DNA of 64,000 bases, from the NCBI RefSeq assembly GCF_032854445.1, contig NC_088298.1:4400160-4464159 (forward strand). Direction: 5' to 3'. The notes below the pieces were generated by a model. That model made no database searches. It was not told where the DNA came from and saw nothing but the letters and a program-made list of their open reading frames with translations. Shown in pieces: positions 42,901 to 47,100 of the stretch. Made by a program: the position numbers and the translations under genes. Origin of the DNA: Liolophura sinensis (lineage: Eukaryota; Mollusca; Polyplacophora; Chitonida; Chitonidae). Within the stretch, counting starts at the first letter, position 1; the number at the start of each line of letters is the position of its first letter.

Positions 42901-44114
42901 CATTATGGTGGGGAAACTGGGCAGAGCCCAGGGAAAACCCACAACCATCCACAGGTTGCTGGCAGACCCCAGGTACAGCCAGGGCGGGAACACCAGAAAT
43001 ATGATTGCCATGGCAATATTTGAAAGTGGCAACCCTCTGTATTTATCTATCCAAAAAAAAAAAAAATTAAAACTGCACAAGGAAAGTTATGCATGTACTT
43101 ACACACTATAGTGGACATGTTGAAATTGGCAAATTGGTACCACGGCAACCGCCGAAATGGACAAGAGTAAGGCGTGACGCATGGCACACATACATATAGG
43201 GTATATCAATTATTCTAGTTTTACAGAGAGCACATGTATAACATATCTCTCTATTCAGGCATATTAATACAGGTATATGTATGGCTTGGGACATCAAGGT
43301 GCAGATAACATGGACAAAAAAAAACATCCAAAAGATTTCATGCTGTAGCTATTAAAACTTTGAAAAGCCTTTACAATTAACCCTGTTGACTGCTGTATTC
43401 TGTAGAAGGCCTTCTCAAAGTAATATGCAGCTTGTTTACAACACTGTAATCTATTAAAATGCATGCCAGACCGGCAATGGTCTGTCAACAGGCTTCCGGC
43501 TCTATAAAGGTGTCCATAAAAGTGAGATGGGCTTGTTTATTTAAAATAAGTGTACAAAGATACATGTGGATAAGACAGCTAAAGTAGAAACACACTCAAC
43601 AGCATTGACACAAATATCAATACCCTGCAGATATATTTACCGTTATTTGAGAACAGACAGTGTTTTATGAGAAATATGCAAATCAAAAAATAAATGTTAG
43701 GCAAAATTTGCCCAAGGGGGTTTAAAAAAACTGTTATTAAATCGATCGGACAGAACACAAGTTTCAAGTACATTAGATTAAAGTTCTTTGCTTGCTTATC
43801 CAACTTACACGCACCGACAGGAAAAAAAACCATCCTACCCCAATATATATTTTTTATATTAAAATTTTAACTTTTAAAATTTACTTGACGGTTTTTATTT
43901 AATGCTTCCTGCTGTTACACTACTCAGCAAATGATAAGTTCAAATCTGTATCAATTAATTTCAAAAATAATTTAAAAGACTAAATGATCTAATCTTCGCA
44001 GAGGAATTCTTTAATAAATAACTTTCCCGCGTAAAATCTTTATAATCTGGCTTAAAACTTCACACATTGAGCTTGTTACCCAAAACAACGAGGTATAACT
44101 TTGGATCTGTACAT

Positions 44115-44153
<39 letters not shown>

Positions 44154-47100
44154 TGTGTGTAATTAGTAGTTTTATAGTAAATCTGAAATCAAGATAGTCA
44201 GTTTACTTGTACATTTTTTTATTTATTTCACAACTGTTTAATAATACTATGCTCCAAAAGCGTTTAACTCCTACAATGGCTGTCAGTGTAATTAGGAAAA
44301 ACTTTGGTGTGTTCATGACGAACTTTCCCACACGTTATTAGTAGGACCTTGCAAGACACCACTTAATGTCAAAGCCAAACAAGCAGTGAGAGAACGAGAA
44401 TCTACAATTCCCCCCTGATGCCCCCAAAATACCCCGCCCAACACTGGTTTTGAGCCTACACCCTGTGTCCCAGCACCTTTAACCTCTAGACCATTGCCTA
44501 TGCCCACATGACTTGTACATCCTGCCTTGTACGATGGCAGATAGAATAGTATGTTCTCTTAATTAGTGTATTTTCAGTGTTTTGGTTAAAAGGTCAAAGT
44601 TCAGGTATTAAGGTTTCTTTGCAAACTTCACTGGTGCCCTTGTCACGATGCTGTGAGCGTGCATGACATTGTGTTCTGCTGATATCAGTGTAAACCTTGT
44701 CTGACCTGTGTACAAATACAACAATCATGTTGTCACATAGACCCTCCACACACTGCACATCTACAACATTTCTGTATGCTAAACATTGCTCTCATTAAAA
44801 GTAGATTTTCAGGGTATTATGCTGTCCAGATTGGCAAACCTAGATTCATTCTGAAGCCTGGAATTTGTGATTCACCACTAAAGCTAGTTTAAACTTAAAG
44901 GAGAAGACAATTTAAATATCAATTAAATACCATGTAAAAGAGTATGCACTTCCTCGCAGGTGCATGCCATAAAAAAATTCTAATATGTACCTCAAGTTGA
45001 TTAATTATAAATAAAGTCAACGCCAACATTCGCTGTGGGTGACTCCATTTTGCCTAAGAACTAGTCCTGAAGTCTTCTGTGTTAGGAAGAGATTTGTCGT
45101 CGGAAACTGCCAAAGCACAGTTTGTTCATTTCCGGTAGAACTCTTCTTCCCAGAAGGTAGAGAACAGTACAGTTCATTTTCCGCTTGACGATCAAGAAAC
45201 CGGAATGTTGGACGTAGGCTCCGCGTTTACACGCACAAGCTGGCAGTTTTAACGACTCTCACTGGCTGAGAGGCAACACACCCCCAGCATAAATTACAGG
45301 GTGTTGAAGATGGAGGACCCAATGGACTCAGCGATTTATGCCAGCTTTTACCTTTTCTGGCTTTACGTGTGTGGCAAGGAAAAATGGCAAAATTATGCAG
45401 CAGGCACCACCAGACAGAAAAAAATGTGCAGTTTTCAGCCTATGGTGTTATTTTTTTAAAGTTTTCTTCTCCTTTAATGGATTAAAGCAGCAGGCATAAT
45501 CAGGATCTAAAGAGGCCATTCTCAATGTGATCGCTTTGAAGGGGTGTAGTGAAACTGAAAGTCTGTTACACATACAACATGTAAAAAGTGGAAATGAAAC
45601 ACAGAGCCTGCTAAACTAGAGATGAAGTGTACATGTCGGTGTACGGCTGCTCATATATACATGTGCATGTAGGAACCAAATCAAATCTATGTGCTATCAA
45701 TACGATTTTTCTCATAAAAATGACACAATGAAAAAAAAAAAGGAAAAAAAAAGGAAAACTCAAGATTCCCTGATCTATCAGCTTCATTTTTTTCTTTCTT
45801 CAAAAACGGAAAAAGCTAAAAATTCCTGGATCCTACTAAGCCTTTATACACATATATGTATACAAATATGTTTTGACAGCATTATTCTGTATCTATGTAT
45901 ACAGAATGTCTATCTGACATCTGACTGAGCAGTGCTCTATGCGAAGCTTCAGGCAAACAATAGGTTGAGCCCTTAGGGCAAACAGTCGCCCACTGAGGTC
46001 ATCAGGGCGGGTTCTACTTGGGGAATTGCAGAATAGGTCGTATTGGTCCCAAAGGTCACAGGGCTGTATTGGTCCCAAAGGTCACAGGGCTGTATTGGTC
46101 CCAAAGGTCACAGGGCTGCATTGGTCCCAAAGGTCACAGGGTTCAATACGGGCTAAAAACAGGTATTTGCTGTACAATCACTTAAAGTGAGATACAAAAC
46201 TTGAGAGTTTACCATAAGAGGAAACCAAATTTTACCAAATGACACCAATATGGCAAGTGGGTGCAGGGGTAAATTTTCCATCAGGTGTCAAAGTAGTTTT
46301 TCAGATTTCTAGTACATGAAGAAAAGTGAAAATATCACCCTTTTTTTTAAAGTCTTAACCTGGTGCTTAATATGTACATTTTAACATGTAGATATCAGGG
46401 AATGAAATTAACTGCAAAATTTGCCTGATCAACACGACCAGTGTCCACTGACATCTACAATCTACATGTCTAAACAGACATTCATATACCAGCCGTTAAC
46501 CGATATGGACATTCCGCATAAACAATCGCAAAACCATTTTATAAAAATCTTTATTGCGTCACAATTCATGCATGCTGATGATACACTCTTTGTGACGTCA
46601 GTTAGAGCAGACATTTCAATGCAGACTGTGGACAGGTGTATTCTATCCATACTATAATGACGTTGTGTGTCTGGTTCGCACAAAATACAGCCTGTTAAAC
46701 TTTTGGGCCAATGTTTATTTCAGCACTGGTTAGACTACTCTACTGGCCCAACTAAAATGCACTGGCCGGGGACCGGCGGACCAAGTGTTAATTTCGAGCC
46801 CTGAAATACATAATGCAAATGCATCTCCTTGATCAAGTCATACAGGTGTATTCATAAAATGAATTTCAATTTGGCTGTGTGGGTAATTATGTAGTTTGAC
46901 AGATTAGTGAAAGTCACTTCAGTGATAGATAAAAATGTACATGTATACATAATGTGAATAAAATCTTTGTGAAGCAGTGGAACATTTGTTGAAAAACAAA
47001 AGTGTTTCCCAAAAGACAATACTGGAACAACAATGCTTCAGGTGTTGCCTCTAAAATGCAAAAATGAACATTAAAGAAACATATGTAATTAAGTAAATCT

